This document shows, piece by piece, positions 30,001 through 38,697 of a DNA stretch of 64,000 bases. The notes beneath the pieces were generated by a model. The model had not been told where the DNA came from. It made no database searches and saw only the letters and a program-made list of their open reading frames with translations. Both the position numbers and the translations under genes were made by a program. The stretch is from assembly GCF_013141425.1 (NCBI RefSeq), contig NZ_JABFRA010000100.1, forward strand, positions 18,239 through 82,238, read 5' to 3'. Positions within the stretch are counted from its first letter, which is position 1. Every line of letters starts with the position of its first letter. The DNA is from Methylotenera sp. (GTDB lineage: Bacteria; Pseudomonadota; Gammaproteobacteria; Burkholderiales; Methylophilaceae).

Positions 30001-30145
30001 AGGTGCTGGTAGCGAAACCAACAAGCCACTGGCCGTTGCAATCATTGGTGGCATGATTTCTTCCACCCTGCTGACCTTGGTTGTAGTGCCCGCAGCTTAT
30101 TCACTGGTGATGGGCAGAGTACTGCGTTTAGGTAAACATTCTTAA
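27038..30145 (+). CDS. RND efflux transporter permease (AcrB/MexF-like)
   Basis: 1035 aa; GVVVDDAIVVRESI and YSMIGLILLIGLVAKNSILLVD RND motifs. Confidence 0.93.
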   Translation: MTLPEFSIKRHVLAWMLSAVIVLFGVIAYQKIGVDRIPTVDFPVITITTTLRGANPDVIDTSVTSIIETAINTTPGIEHIQSSSSPGASNISVTFTLDKNIDVAFNEVQSKVSQVMRRLPTGTDAPSIRKVDAASIPVIWLALSGDRTILQLNEYANNVLKKKFETINGIGEVMIGGRQEPTIRANVLPERMAAYKITATDLANAFNREHIQMPGGFLVSEQSENLLKLDLEFHNLKDLANLVIAVRDGAPVRLKDIAIVESGMADKRQVARFNGKPSVGLGMVKIANANTVEIIKEVERRLNEDVRPNLPPGLSLEVSTNDSIFINQMVASLKEHLVEGTLFAALIVLIFMRSFSSTLMICLEIPVSLFGAIAVMYFAGYTFNSMTMLALLLLIGVVVDDAIVVRESILRHMEGDIGAGLSATDRQNPRAVAKFRTLSTINGSNEVVFAVLASSASLVSIFAPVIFMDGMIGKFFKSFAVVVTFGVLVSLFVSLTLTPMLCSRYLKVTHNENAIYRAFGRFLYGMDNIYRKLLGAILHHRGFVLLATLIFVAVTGYFSLKYVEKDFVPETDESNFRINFKTPLGSNINYTDSRLKLIEAELGKHPNEIESYFALIGSGASGQVNQGSVQVRLKPKEARSISQKELIKTLKVELDKIPGVSASPAPVSMVRGQRSEKLQFNLTGNSLQEIARYAQAIQKSLSENPNMGKVDIDVQLDLPQFNMSIDRVRAANFGLSATEIANAVSLYVGGINIGKYNQENGDGQRYDMRLRAAEGTLTNIDDLKKIYLRNTQGELIRLDAVAQFKQELGAAVIGKYDLQYAANFYASPSMPLGDAVTLVNETTAKILPPDYVIKMTGQAEEFGKTMKNVKFVLILAFTLLYMVLASQFNSFIQPILIMLAQPLAIIGGLIALWVSGNSLNMYSMIGLILLIGLVAKNSILLVDLTNQLVEKGANINDALKEACPIRLRPVLMTSFTIILALLPAAIGLGAGSETNKPLAVAIIGGMISSTLLTLVVVPAAYSLVMGRVLRLGKHS

Positions 30146-30215
30146 TCTTTTGTACAAAAATATATTGCTCCAACTAGACATGCGCATTTAGACGCGTGCA
30201 TTGCACCTAACAGGT

Positions 30216-30755
30216 TTAGCACTTGATTATCTTTTCGAGGGTTTCAAGCCGAAGCCCTTCGCGCTTAGGCTGCCACACGCTTGGGTTGACTGGAAAATCA
30301 ATTAGAACGCCAGTGCGCTGATAGCCGCGTCGCTCATAAAACGCGATTAACTCATAGCGAATAGTAATAACATGCATCTGCAGTTTTTCAGCATCCCAAA
30401 CTTGTTGCGCCAATTTTTCAGCGGTATTCAACAACTTTTTACCCAAACCTTTACCCTGCAAAATGGGATTCACCACAAACATGCCGAGGTGAACGGCCCC
30501 CAACGCTTTCTCAAGACAGATTGCCCCCAGCAAGTCATTTCCATCTAAGCAGATCAATATCATTGAATTTTCAGACTCAATTAAAAGCTGCACATCCTTA
30601 GCGCTAGTGCGCAAGCCCTCTAAGATATCGGCTTCGGTCGTCCATCCAGCGCGGCTAGATTCGCCACGATAGGCTGAATTGATAAGCATGGTGATTGCTG
30701 GCGCATCAGTAGATTCAGCCTTGCGAAAATGGAGATGTTGATTCAAAGCGTTCAT
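30216..30755 (-). CDS. GNAT family N-acetyltransferase
   Basis: FVVNPILQGKGLGKKLLNTAEKLA acetyl-CoA binding motif; FYERRGYQRTG. Confidence 0.85.
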   Translation of the reverse strand: MNALNQHLHFRKAESTDAPAITMLINSAYRGESSRAGWTTEADILEGLRTSAKDVQLLIESENSMILICLDGNDLLGAICLEKALGAVHLGMFVVNPILQGKGLGKKLLNTAEKLAQQVWDAEKLQMHVITIRYELIAFYERRGYQRTGVLIDFPVNPSVWQPKREGLRLETLEKIIKC

Positions 30756-30850
30756 TTAATAATAAAAATCAGTTAGTTAAGTTGCCTAAGCGCAGGTTAC
30801 AACATTTTACTTTGCTGTTCAATATTCTAAATGCTACTATTCTGGGACGG

Positions 30851-30871
30851 TATTACAATTAATTTGTAATA
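30851..30871. promoter_or_regulatory. Palindromic candidate operator/hairpin upstream of the YjgN-family gene
   Basis: TATTACAA-TTAAT-TTGTAATA, perfect 8-bp arms, 72 bp upstream of ATG. Confidence 0.35.
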
Positions 30872-30942
30872 TCACTTTAATTATGAGGGGACTCCTAGCC
30901 TTTTATATTTACAAATAAACTCAATAAAAAAAGGGAGTCACA

Positions 30943-32331
30943 ATGTCAAACAGTCAAACCCCCGTTGAATTTACGGGTAAAGCTGGCGAATACTTTGGTA
31001 TTTGGATTGTAAATCTACTATTGTCTATCGTCACACTAGGCATCTATTCTGCATGGGCAAAAGTTCGCCGCAAAAAATACTTTTATAATAATACCTTAGT
31101 CGATGGTGTTGGCTTTGATTACCACGCCAATCCTGTTTCCATACTAAAAGGCCGCATCATCGCTTTTGTGTTATTTGTTTTATATCAAGGTCTAGCCGCT
31201 TTTAGCCCTGTCGCCGCGATAGTATTGTTAATCGCTTTTTTTGTTGCTTTGCCTTGGATTGTCGTACGCAGTATGACGTTTAACGCACGCAACTCTAGCC
31301 ATCGTGGCTTACGTTTTGACTTTGACGGAAAATATGGCCAAGCCGCCTTGGTATTTGTTGGTTACACCTTGTTATCCCTTGTCACATTGGGCTTGGCTAT
31401 TCCATTTGCAGCTCAACGTACGCATAAATTTGTGGTGGATAATCACAAATTTGGCACCAGCCATTTCAATCTAGAAGCCTTAGTTAAAAGCTTCTACAAG
31501 ATTTACCTCGTTATTTTTCTAATTCCACTGATAGGTATTCTTGCCGCTGTAGCGATTCCTGCCTATCAGCAATATAAAATTAAAGCGACGAATTTAAGTG
31601 AAGCTCAATATGTTCAGCCAGTTTCTTCAAGCCTGACTAACAGCATCAATGCTGGTGGATTTATCAAGGTTACGGCTGAAGATACGACCAATAATGCGCC
31701 TGAAAACTTGGCCACAGAAGCTGAAAATACTGTACTTGAAGCGCAAAATATTCAGGACAGTATTTCAGAAGAAGAAATGCTAAAAAACTTAACGCCTGAA
31801 GAGCGCGCCGAATATGACAAGTTAATAAAGTCTGCCGAATCTCAACAAGCCATTGAGGGTGGAGCTGACATTTATAGCGCTGAAACTGAGGTAGCACCTG
31901 AGAAGAAAGATCCTCTTGCAAGAGTTATTGAACATTTAATATCAACGAAAGGAATTGCAGCGGCAATTATTGGTGGAATACTAGCATTGTTAGTCTACCT
32001 TGCCATCATCTTTTCATTCGCAGCGTATTTTAAATCACGCATCCAAAACTTGGTTTGGAACAACACAACGCTTGATCAGGTAAGATTTTTCAGCGATCAA
32101 CGTATGCGCGATTTATTATTGCTTTACATCACCAATACCTTAGTGCTAATTCTCACCATTGGTTTAGCAACCCCATGGGCGCAAATCCGCATGGCGCGCT
32201 ATCGCGCAGAACATTTAGCGCTTTCGGGCGAAACCGATTGGGATAAATTTGTCGGCGACAAAAAAGCCGCAACACGTGCGACTGGTGAAGAGATTGCCGA
32301 AATGTTTGATGTGGATATTTCGTTCGGCTAA
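30943..32331 (+). CDS. YjgN/DUF898 family membrane protein with pilin-like segment and acidic insert
   Basis: VEFTGKAGEYFGIWIVNLLLSIVTLGIYSAWAKVRRKKYFYNNT and second-half WNNTTLDQVRFFSD..ITNTLVLILTIGLATPWAQIRMARYRAEHL, both typical DUF898. Confidence 0.85.
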   Translation: MSNSQTPVEFTGKAGEYFGIWIVNLLLSIVTLGIYSAWAKVRRKKYFYNNTLVDGVGFDYHANPVSILKGRIIAFVLFVLYQGLAAFSPVAAIVLLIAFFVALPWIVVRSMTFNARNSSHRGLRFDFDGKYGQAALVFVGYTLLSLVTLGLAIPFAAQRTHKFVVDNHKFGTSHFNLEALVKSFYKIYLVIFLIPLIGILAAVAIPAYQQYKIKATNLSEAQYVQPVSSSLTNSINAGGFIKVTAEDTTNNAPENLATEAENTVLEAQNIQDSISEEEMLKNLTPEERAEYDKLIKSAESQQAIEGGADIYSAETEVAPEKKDPLARVIEHLISTKGIAAAIIGGILALLVYLAIIFSFAAYFKSRIQNLVWNNTTLDQVRFFSDQRMRDLLLLYITNTLVLILTIGLATPWAQIRMARYRAEHLALSGETDWDKFVGDKKAATRATGEEIAEMFDVDISFG

Positions 32332-32345
32332 TTTGTAATATTTCC

Positions 32346-33398
32346 ATGCAATTTGAAGCAGACTTTTACAATGGCATCAGCCCCCGCGCCAAGCGGGTGT
32401 TGGTGTACATTGAAGAAAATCATTTTCTGTTTTCATTCTCAAGCCCAAACGATGAAGGTAGCATTTCCAACCAAACGCTTAAATTCTTAATCGACGATTG
32501 CCATGTACAGGCCAGACTCGGCAGTGGTAAGCGACTGATCGACTTGCCCGATGGCGGACGCTTAGAAACTGATTTTAAAGATTTAGAAAATTGCTTACCT
32601 GAAAAACCAGCCCATACTTTCTGGCAATTTGTGCATTTTGCTGAAACACATAAATCCGTCATTTTTATCGCATTTATTGGTATTGCGCTCGCCAGCTGGC
32701 TGCTGTTGCAATACGGCGTACCTACCATTGCCAAATACGCGGCACTAGCGACCCCTGCCAGTGTTGAGCAATATCTCGGCAAACAAACCCTAGACACATT
32801 AGATCACGAAAAAATTGGCTATTTTGAGGCCAGTGAACTACCAATATCCAAACAAAAAGAAGTGCAAGCCGCCCTAGAAGCCATGTGTACTAAAACGAGC
32901 AGCTGCCCAAGCTATCAATTGAATTTCAGAAAGAGCCCTAAAATAGGTGCTAACGCCTTTGCTTTGCCAGGTGGCTATATGGTCATTACCGATGAACTGA
33001 TTACGTTGGCAAAAAATAATCATGAAATTGTCGCTGTTTTGGCGCATGAACTCGGCCACGTTAAAGGACGTCATGCCCTACGGCAAACCTTACAAGGTAC
33101 AGTTTCTGGGCTCATTATAATTGCCATCACAGGAGATGTGAGTAGCGTCGCCTCTGGGTTGCCAGCCTTAATGATGAACATGAGCTACACACGAGAATTA
33201 GAAACTGAAGCAGACAACTATTCATTACAGTCATTGAATGCTGCTTGCATCCCGGCTAAATCATTTGCCACACTGTTAATGCGGCTTGAAAAAAGTCATA
33301 ATGGCGAGGGTTCATCTATCCCTGAAATGCTATCATCACATCCAGATACCAAGGCTAGAATCGTGCCGTTTTTAAAAGACCCTAGTCACTGCACATAA
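32346..33398 (+). CDS. M48 family metallopeptidase
   Basis: VAVLAHELGHVKGRHALRQ (HExxH) and ELETEADNYSLQ; N-terminal accessory domain and one TM. Confidence 0.88.
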   Translation: MQFEADFYNGISPRAKRVLVYIEENHFLFSFSSPNDEGSISNQTLKFLIDDCHVQARLGSGKRLIDLPDGGRLETDFKDLENCLPEKPAHTFWQFVHFAETHKSVIFIAFIGIALASWLLLQYGVPTIAKYAALATPASVEQYLGKQTLDTLDHEKIGYFEASELPISKQKEVQAALEAMCTKTSSCPSYQLNFRKSPKIGANAFALPGGYMVITDELITLAKNNHEIVAVLAHELGHVKGRHALRQTLQGTVSGLIIIAITGDVSSVASGLPALMMNMSYTRELETEADNYSLQSLNAACIPAKSFATLLMRLEKSHNGEGSSIPEMLSSHPDTKARIVPFLKDPSHCT

Positions 33399-33419
33399 AG
33401 CAGTTGGTTTCATTAATAA

Positions 33420-33782
33420 CTACTTCAACAGCTTGGCTAGCGAAGTCAGTACATTTAGTGCAGATGAAATTAGACTGAGTTTTTCAGTAGCTTTTTTGAG
33501 TCCGGTCAAGTCGTCTTGTAATTTTTTAGTTTCAATCGCCAGATTCTCCAGCTTCTTTTTCGCTTGCTCGGTTAGCGTGCTGAAGGCCTTGTTCTCCATA
33601 CGAATAACTGCGAGATAAGCCACACTTAAAGCTTCTTGATGGCTAACGCGGTGTGCTGAGGTTAAGGAGCCAACATCTATCACATAAAGTGAGATGAATA
33701 CATCTTCAACTTGTTTACGCATCACTTCATAGTCCTTACTATTCATTTCAACCTCCTTGCCAGAATTTACTAACAGTGACAC
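33420..33782 (-). CDS. Hypothetical protein, coiled-coil
   Basis: ORF filling the gap; C-terminal heptad-like LTEQAKKKLENLAIETKKLQDDLTGLKKATEKL. Start could be the internal Met at ...EVEMNSKDYEV. Confidence 0.5.
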   Translation of the reverse strand: MSLLVNSGKEVEMNSKDYEVMRKQVEDVFISLYVIDVGSLTSAHRVSHQEALSVAYLAVIRMENKAFSTLTEQAKKKLENLAIETKKLQDDLTGLKKATEKLSLISSALNVLTSLAKLLK

Positions 33783-33805
33783 CTATAGTAGTTTAGTCAT
33801 AAAAG

Positions 33806-34657
33806 TTATTTGGATTGAAGTAAAAGTGTTATCGCATCGATACCAGCTTTAACGTTATCCAGCGATGCTCGCAACTCTGTCACTGAATATTGTCCGCGAA
33901 GAATATTAACCCACAGCTTCTGCATTTCTTGAGAAGATTGCTTAGCTTCCACTAGTAGGGCCTCAATTTTTGGCCCACGGATATCTTCCTTCCATGCATT
34001 TTTCCACTCTGAACCTAAACTTGCATTTTCTATAAAAGGCTTATAGACCGCTAGTTTTCTTTTCTTCAATCGCTCGGCTTTTTCTCGAAGGTTCAACCAC
34101 CTTATTTGCTCATCCAGCATTTGTTCACTTAAGGCAAGCGCTTGAGCTACAGTAGTTGAATCTCGAATAAGCGCCTTTTCAACAGCCTTTGCATGGACCT
34201 GTTTTGCCACATAGCCCGCCAGACCTGTTAGTGCCACTTTGCGTTCATCGGAGAGCTTAAGGTTTACTGGCTCAACCTTTAACGAATCTGCAATTTTAGC
34301 CAGTGCATTGACCGTGGCCTCACTTTGATCACCATTGCTTAGTGCTTGCAGTTCTGAAAAGTAGCTAGCTATTCCGTCTATATAATCATGTGCATCCCCA
34401 ACGTAATGCACGCGTATTTTCAGCTCATCTGAATAATCATTGAGCGTCTGCTCGGTTCTTGGTAGTGCAGGGAGAATATCAGCCGTAAAGTCAATTGAAA
34501 TATCCAAGGCAATATCGTTCACTTTTTTAATATTTTGAACGTAGTCTCTGCCAGCATTTGCAACAGTTAAGGTTCTATCAGCGGCTACGTTAGCGCAACC
34601 TGATAAGAAAGAGCAAGTGATTACAGCAACTAGTATTAAGTTTCTAGGCACAGTCAA
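33806..34657 (-). CDS. Hypothetical lipoprotein
   Basis: Lipobox FLSGCANVAADR; helical body. Confidence 0.6.
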   Translation of the reverse strand: MTVPRNLILVAVITCSFLSGCANVAADRTLTVANAGRDYVQNIKKVNDIALDISIDFTADILPALPRTEQTLNDYSDELKIRVHYVGDAHDYIDGIASYFSELQALSNGDQSEATVNALAKIADSLKVEPVNLKLSDERKVALTGLAGYVAKQVHAKAVEKALIRDSTTVAQALALSEQMLDEQIRWLNLREKAERLKKRKLAVYKPFIENASLGSEWKNAWKEDIRGPKIEALLVEAKQSSQEMQKLWVNILRGQYSVTELRASLDNVKAGIDAITLLLQSK

Positions 34658-34738
34658 TCTCCAAAATAATTAAAACTTGTTACCTCAGTCATATTAGCTA
34701 ACTTTTTCAAGACACTTGCTCTAGAAACTTATTGGCGA

Positions 34739-35968
34739 CTATTTGATAAGTTTTTGTACCACTAGACTACCTACCATATCACCTTCAACATTCACGGTAG
34801 TACGCAAAGTATCAAGCAATCGGTCAATTGGCAACAATATCGCAATCGCTTCAGCGGGCAACCCCACCGATTGCAGCACCATGACCATGGTCACCATACC
34901 TGCACTTGGTATGCCAGGTGCACCCATGGCAGCTATCATTGCCGTAAAAAACACGATTAGTTGCTGTGCCAAATTCAACTCAATCCCAGCCAAATTGGCA
35001 ATGAATAATGCCGCAGCGGCTTCATAAAGCGCGGTGCCATCCATGTTGATGGTTGCCCCGAGTGGTATGACAAAGCCCGCAATTTCTGGCTTAACGTGTA
35101 AATGTTGCGTTGCGCAGCGCAAGGTAATGGGAAGCGTGGCGGAACTTGAGCTAGTAGCAAAGGCCGTTACCAATGCCTCACGTGCGCCGCGCCAGAACCA
35201 CAAAGGCGATTTACCGGTAATTAAGTAGAGGATTAATGGCAATACGACTACGCCATGTAATAAAGTTGTGCCCATTACCACAGCAACGAACTTAGCCAGC
35301 GTATTTAGCATCGCAAGGTCTTGTACGGCTACCAGTTTAATAAGTAAGGCCATAATGCCGAAGGGCGCCAAACGCATTACCCAGCCCACGATTTGCATGC
35401 TGACTTCCAAACCCTCTTGCAAGAGTGACAATACATTCTTATAGCGTTCGCCGCCCATCACTAAGGCAATGCCCAAAATAAGTGCAAACATCACAACCGC
35501 AATTACATTACCCTGCGACAAAGCTGCAAAAGGGTTGATGAATAGTGAGTGCAAAAATTGAGCAAAAAATTCAGGTAATGGTAGTTGCTTGGCCTCAAAA
35601 TTTTGCATGGCGCTATCGAACATCGCCAATTGCATGCCCGCGCCAGGGCTAAAATAATTTCCTGCAATTAAAGCCAGCGTGATTGCGAACGCCATACTCG
35701 CTATAAAAAACACTAAAGTACTGACCCAAACGCGATGCATTTGTTGGTGTTGTCTTAAGTTGGCAATACCAACTGTGATGGAACAAAACACCAGCGGAAT
35801 CAATATCATTTTGAGTAAATCAATGAACAATGTGCCAATCAGTCCTGCCGCGTACAATCCGCCTTTTACTGGGACAGCCTCGGCGCCTAATGTATGAAAA
35901 TACAAACCAATCACAACACCAAATATCGCGCCCAGGATTATCTGAATGTTGAGACTGGGGAGTTTCAT
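34739..35968 (-). CDS. Dicarboxylate/amino acid:cation symporter (DAACS family)
   Basis: ATSSSSATLPITLRCA serine-rich motif; PLGATINMDGTALYEA; GPAMIAAMGAPGIPSAG-like region. Confidence 0.9.
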   Translation of the reverse strand: MKLPSLNIQIILGAIFGVVIGLYFHTLGAEAVPVKGGLYAAGLIGTLFIDLLKMILIPLVFCSITVGIANLRQHQQMHRVWVSTLVFFIASMAFAITLALIAGNYFSPGAGMQLAMFDSAMQNFEAKQLPLPEFFAQFLHSLFINPFAALSQGNVIAVVMFALILGIALVMGGERYKNVLSLLQEGLEVSMQIVGWVMRLAPFGIMALLIKLVAVQDLAMLNTLAKFVAVVMGTTLLHGVVVLPLILYLITGKSPLWFWRGAREALVTAFATSSSSATLPITLRCATQHLHVKPEIAGFVIPLGATINMDGTALYEAAAALFIANLAGIELNLAQQLIVFFTAMIAAMGAPGIPSAGMVTMVMVLQSVGLPAEAIAILLPIDRLLDTLRTTVNVEGDMVGSLVVQKLIK

Positions 35969-35974
35969 CTTGTC

Positions 35975-37516
35975 TTACTCCTTTGCAGCTTTGGCTTTTG
36001 CTACTTTAGATTTAACCACCTTTGATTTAACTACCTTTGACTTAGCCACTTTTTCTATCACTACTTTTTCCACTGGCGGTTTATCAAGCTTATTCGCCTT
36101 AGGTTTTACTGCGGCTTTTTTAACTTTTGGCGTTATAGCCTCAGACACAGGCTCGGCAATTTCAGCAGCTTTTGTGGCCTCAATAACTTGAACTTTTTGG
36201 TCCTGTTTTGCTGGCTTGTTGGTGTCGCTAATTTTGGTATCGCTTACTTTTTCAAACACAGCCGCAAAAAAACCGTCGGTATTATGTAAATGCGGCAATA
36301 GCTTTAAGTATTTACCTGTGTCCAACTGAATTTGTTGCTGGCTTAATATCTCCGTAGCATTCAACAAGGTAAAATCAGGATGTGCGGCTAAAAAGCTTTC
36401 TGCGATTTGCTCATTTTCATCTTTAAGTAAACTACAAGTTGAATAAATCAAGCGACCGCCTGCTTTGGTGAGTTTTGCGGCACGCGCCAGAATAGCGGCT
36501 TGTTTAAGGGTAAGTTCGGCCAAGTCTTGTGGCGTTTGGCGCCATTTAAGATCTGGGTTGCGGCGAAGAGTGCCTAAACCCGTACAAGGTGCATCCACCA
36601 GCACGCGGTCAAATTTACTATTAAGGCGTTTTAGTTTTGGGTCATTTTCACTACTGATACTCTGCGCATTTAAATTACTCAAGCCAGAGCGCTTTAAGCG
36701 TTGGCCTAGATTGTGTAAGCGCTTATCTGAAACATCGAACGCATATAAGCGCCCTGTATTACGCATCAACGCGCCGATAGCTAAGGTTTTTCCACCTGCT
36801 CCTGCACAAAAATCGGCCACCATCATGCCACGTTTAGCCGCAACCAGATGCGCCAACAGTTGACTGCCTTCGTCTTGTACTTCTATTTTACCTTCAGTAA
36901 ACAAAATGTGACGCCCAATATTCATGCGGTTTGGCATGCGAATACCAATGGGCGAATACGGTGTTACTGTTACATTGGTTTCACCTGATGTATTCTCAGC
37001 TATGAATTTTGCCAGCACCTCATCACGCGTGCCTTTAATGGTGTTTACACGTAGATCCAATGTAGCTTGTTCATGCATACTGCGAGCAATAGTGAGTGCC
37101 TCGGCCTCGCCATATTGAGCCACTAATTTTTCCCACAACCAATCACGCACATCGGCCTGCACGGCCAATGGCATATTTTCCGTCGATTTTGCTTTAATGA
37201 GATGCGCCCACTCTTTTTGCTGTTCATTCAGCATCGGCTCAAGCTCGCGTATACTCATACCTTGCACGCGTAACAACCACGCCAAGATCAGCTTACGTGC
37301 ATCATCGGGGTCGTTATCATCATTAGCAGTTACCGTGCTTAAAAAACGTAAACGACGCAATACGCCATAAACACTCTCGGCCACAAAGGCGCGCTCTTTA
37401 GTACCCAAATCGCGGTTGTTGCGAAAGAATTCGCTCAACTTTGCATCTGCTGGACTATTGAATTCGAGCAGGTTGGATAACATCACTGCGGCTTGCCGTA
37501 TTAGATTGGGCGTCAT
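35975..37516 (-). CDS. rsmB: RsmB/NOP-family rRNA (cytosine-C5) methyltransferase with Lys-rich C-terminal tail
   Basis: VADFCAGAGGKTLAIGALM, VDAPCTGLGTLRRNPDLKWR, LIYSTCSLLKDENE; ~90 aa Lys/Ala/Val tail. Confidence 0.82.
   Translation of the reverse strand: MTPNLIRQAAVMLSNLLEFNSPADAKLSEFFRNNRDLGTKERAFVAESVYGVLRRLRFLSTVTANDDNDPDDARKLILAWLLRVQGMSIRELEPMLNEQQKEWAHLIKAKSTENMPLAVQADVRDWLWEKLVAQYGEAEALTIARSMHEQATLDLRVNTIKGTRDEVLAKFIAENTSGETNVTVTPYSPIGIRMPNRMNIGRHILFTEGKIEVQDEGSQLLAHLVAAKRGMMVADFCAGAGGKTLAIGALMRNTGRLYAFDVSDKRLHNLGQRLKRSGLSNLNAQSISSENDPKLKRLNSKFDRVLVDAPCTGLGTLRRNPDLKWRQTPQDLAELTLKQAAILARAAKLTKAGGRLIYSTCSLLKDENEQIAESFLAAHPDFTLLNATEILSQQQIQLDTGKYLKLLPHLHNTDGFFAAVFEKVSDTKISDTNKPAKQDQKVQVIEATKAAEIAEPVSEAITPKVKKAAVKPKANKLDKPPVEKVVIEKVAKSKVVKSKVVKSKVAKAKAAKE
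36000..36050 (-). repeat. Imperfect 15-bp-period coding tandem repeat (KSKVV units)
   Basis: Protein tail AKSKVVKSKVVKSKVAKAKAAKE; DNA ctttagatttaaccac/ctttgatttaactac/ctttgacttagccac. Confidence 0.75.
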
Positions 37517-37542
37517 TTATTTCTCTTTAAAATAATGTTAAA

Positions 37543-37561
37543 AGGCTCTAAATCAGAGCCT
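37543..37561 (-). terminator. Intrinsic terminator-like hairpin downstream of the DUF3108 genes
   Basis: AGGCTCT-GATTT-AGAGCCT followed by TTTAACATTATTTTA on the minus strand. Confidence 0.55.
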
Positions 37562-37578
37562 GTATTTCTGACCATTGG

Positions 37579-38697
37579 TTATTCTGAAGTTGCAGCGCGC
37601 TCTGTTTTTAAATCGGTCACCAGCAACTCATAGACCTTACCGTCTTTATCGGTTTCGCGTATTTTAACAGGTACGTAGCGATAATCTAAGGCCAACCACA
37701 ATTCAGTTTTCTTTTCTCCTTCTGCCGCCTGACGCGCTAAGTGTAGCGTATTCAACTCGCCCATTTTTGTTGCGATAAGTTCCTCGCCTTCAAAACTATA
37801 ATCATATACACCGAGTTTTTTGCCATTAGTAATAAGAATTTGCATGTTTTGCAAAGGCGGCACAAACATAAACTGATACATAAAGCTGAGTAAATCTTGT
37901 GTACCTTCGGCTAAATCAAGTTTCTGTTCGCCTTTTTCGGTGCGTAAACTTAGTTTTTTGCTTTCCCAATCAAAGTCTGCGCGGTAAGTCTTCTCTTTTT
38001 TATCGCCAAATTTATATAGGTAATGCGCGGGCTCTAGGCCAATCTGGTCTAAATATCCTTCACTGGTCTGCAACAAATCCGGTATTAGCAATGCCGCCAA
38101 ACCTTTGGCTTTTATCAGGCTTTCTATTTTATATTGCTCGCCACTGGGTAAAATCTGGAATACCATTCTAGCGCTTCCAGCGGGCGCTCTATCAACAACC
38201 GTGTCTTTATCCGTGTAAACATCAAATTCAGATTCAATATATTGGTAGGGCTTAGGATTTATTATTAGCCCAACTTCCTCTGCTAGGTTAGCTAAAACTG
38301 GTTCTGCAATTTCAGGCTCAGTGGCAGGTTCAATCAGCTCGTTTTTGGGTAACTCGGCGATAGATACTGGGTCTGCTGGTTCAGATATTTTTGTTGGTGT
38401 AGCTAGTTCTGCAGGGGGTGATTCAACGTCAGCAGGGTTTTTTAAATCGACTGGTTTGATTGCGGGCTTATCTTTTACAGACAGCGGCTGCTCGGTAGGT
38501 TGAGGTGCGACTTTAGGCAAAACCAACCGCGCCTCAATTACCTGACGGCTGTCCGTGAAATCAATAAAATTTAAATGAAACTTACCAATTAAAAATAGAT
38601 GCAATAGGCCTGATAAAGCTAGCGCGTATGCTAGACGCCTATAGCTAATATCCTGCCATAGCGATTTGAGGCGAATCCAATAAAGGCTATTCCACAT
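37579..38697 (-). CDS. DUF3108 domain protein with TonB-like Pro/Glu-rich linker
   Basis: N-terminal TM, P/E/A-rich linker, C-terminal DUF3108 (GTQDLLSFMYQFMFVPP, ELWLALDYRYVPVKIRETDKDG). Confidence 0.78.
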   Translation of the reverse strand: MWNSLYWIRLKSLWQDISYRRLAYALALSGLLHLFLIGKFHLNFIDFTDSRQVIEARLVLPKVAPQPTEQPLSVKDKPAIKPVDLKNPADVESPPAELATPTKISEPADPVSIAELPKNELIEPATEPEIAEPVLANLAEEVGLIINPKPYQYIESEFDVYTDKDTVVDRAPAGSARMVFQILPSGEQYKIESLIKAKGLAALLIPDLLQTSEGYLDQIGLEPAHYLYKFGDKKEKTYRADFDWESKKLSLRTEKGEQKLDLAEGTQDLLSFMYQFMFVPPLQNMQILITNGKKLGVYDYSFEGEELIATKMGELNTLHLARQAAEGEKKTELWLALDYRYVPVKIRETDKDGKVYELLVTDLKTERAATSE

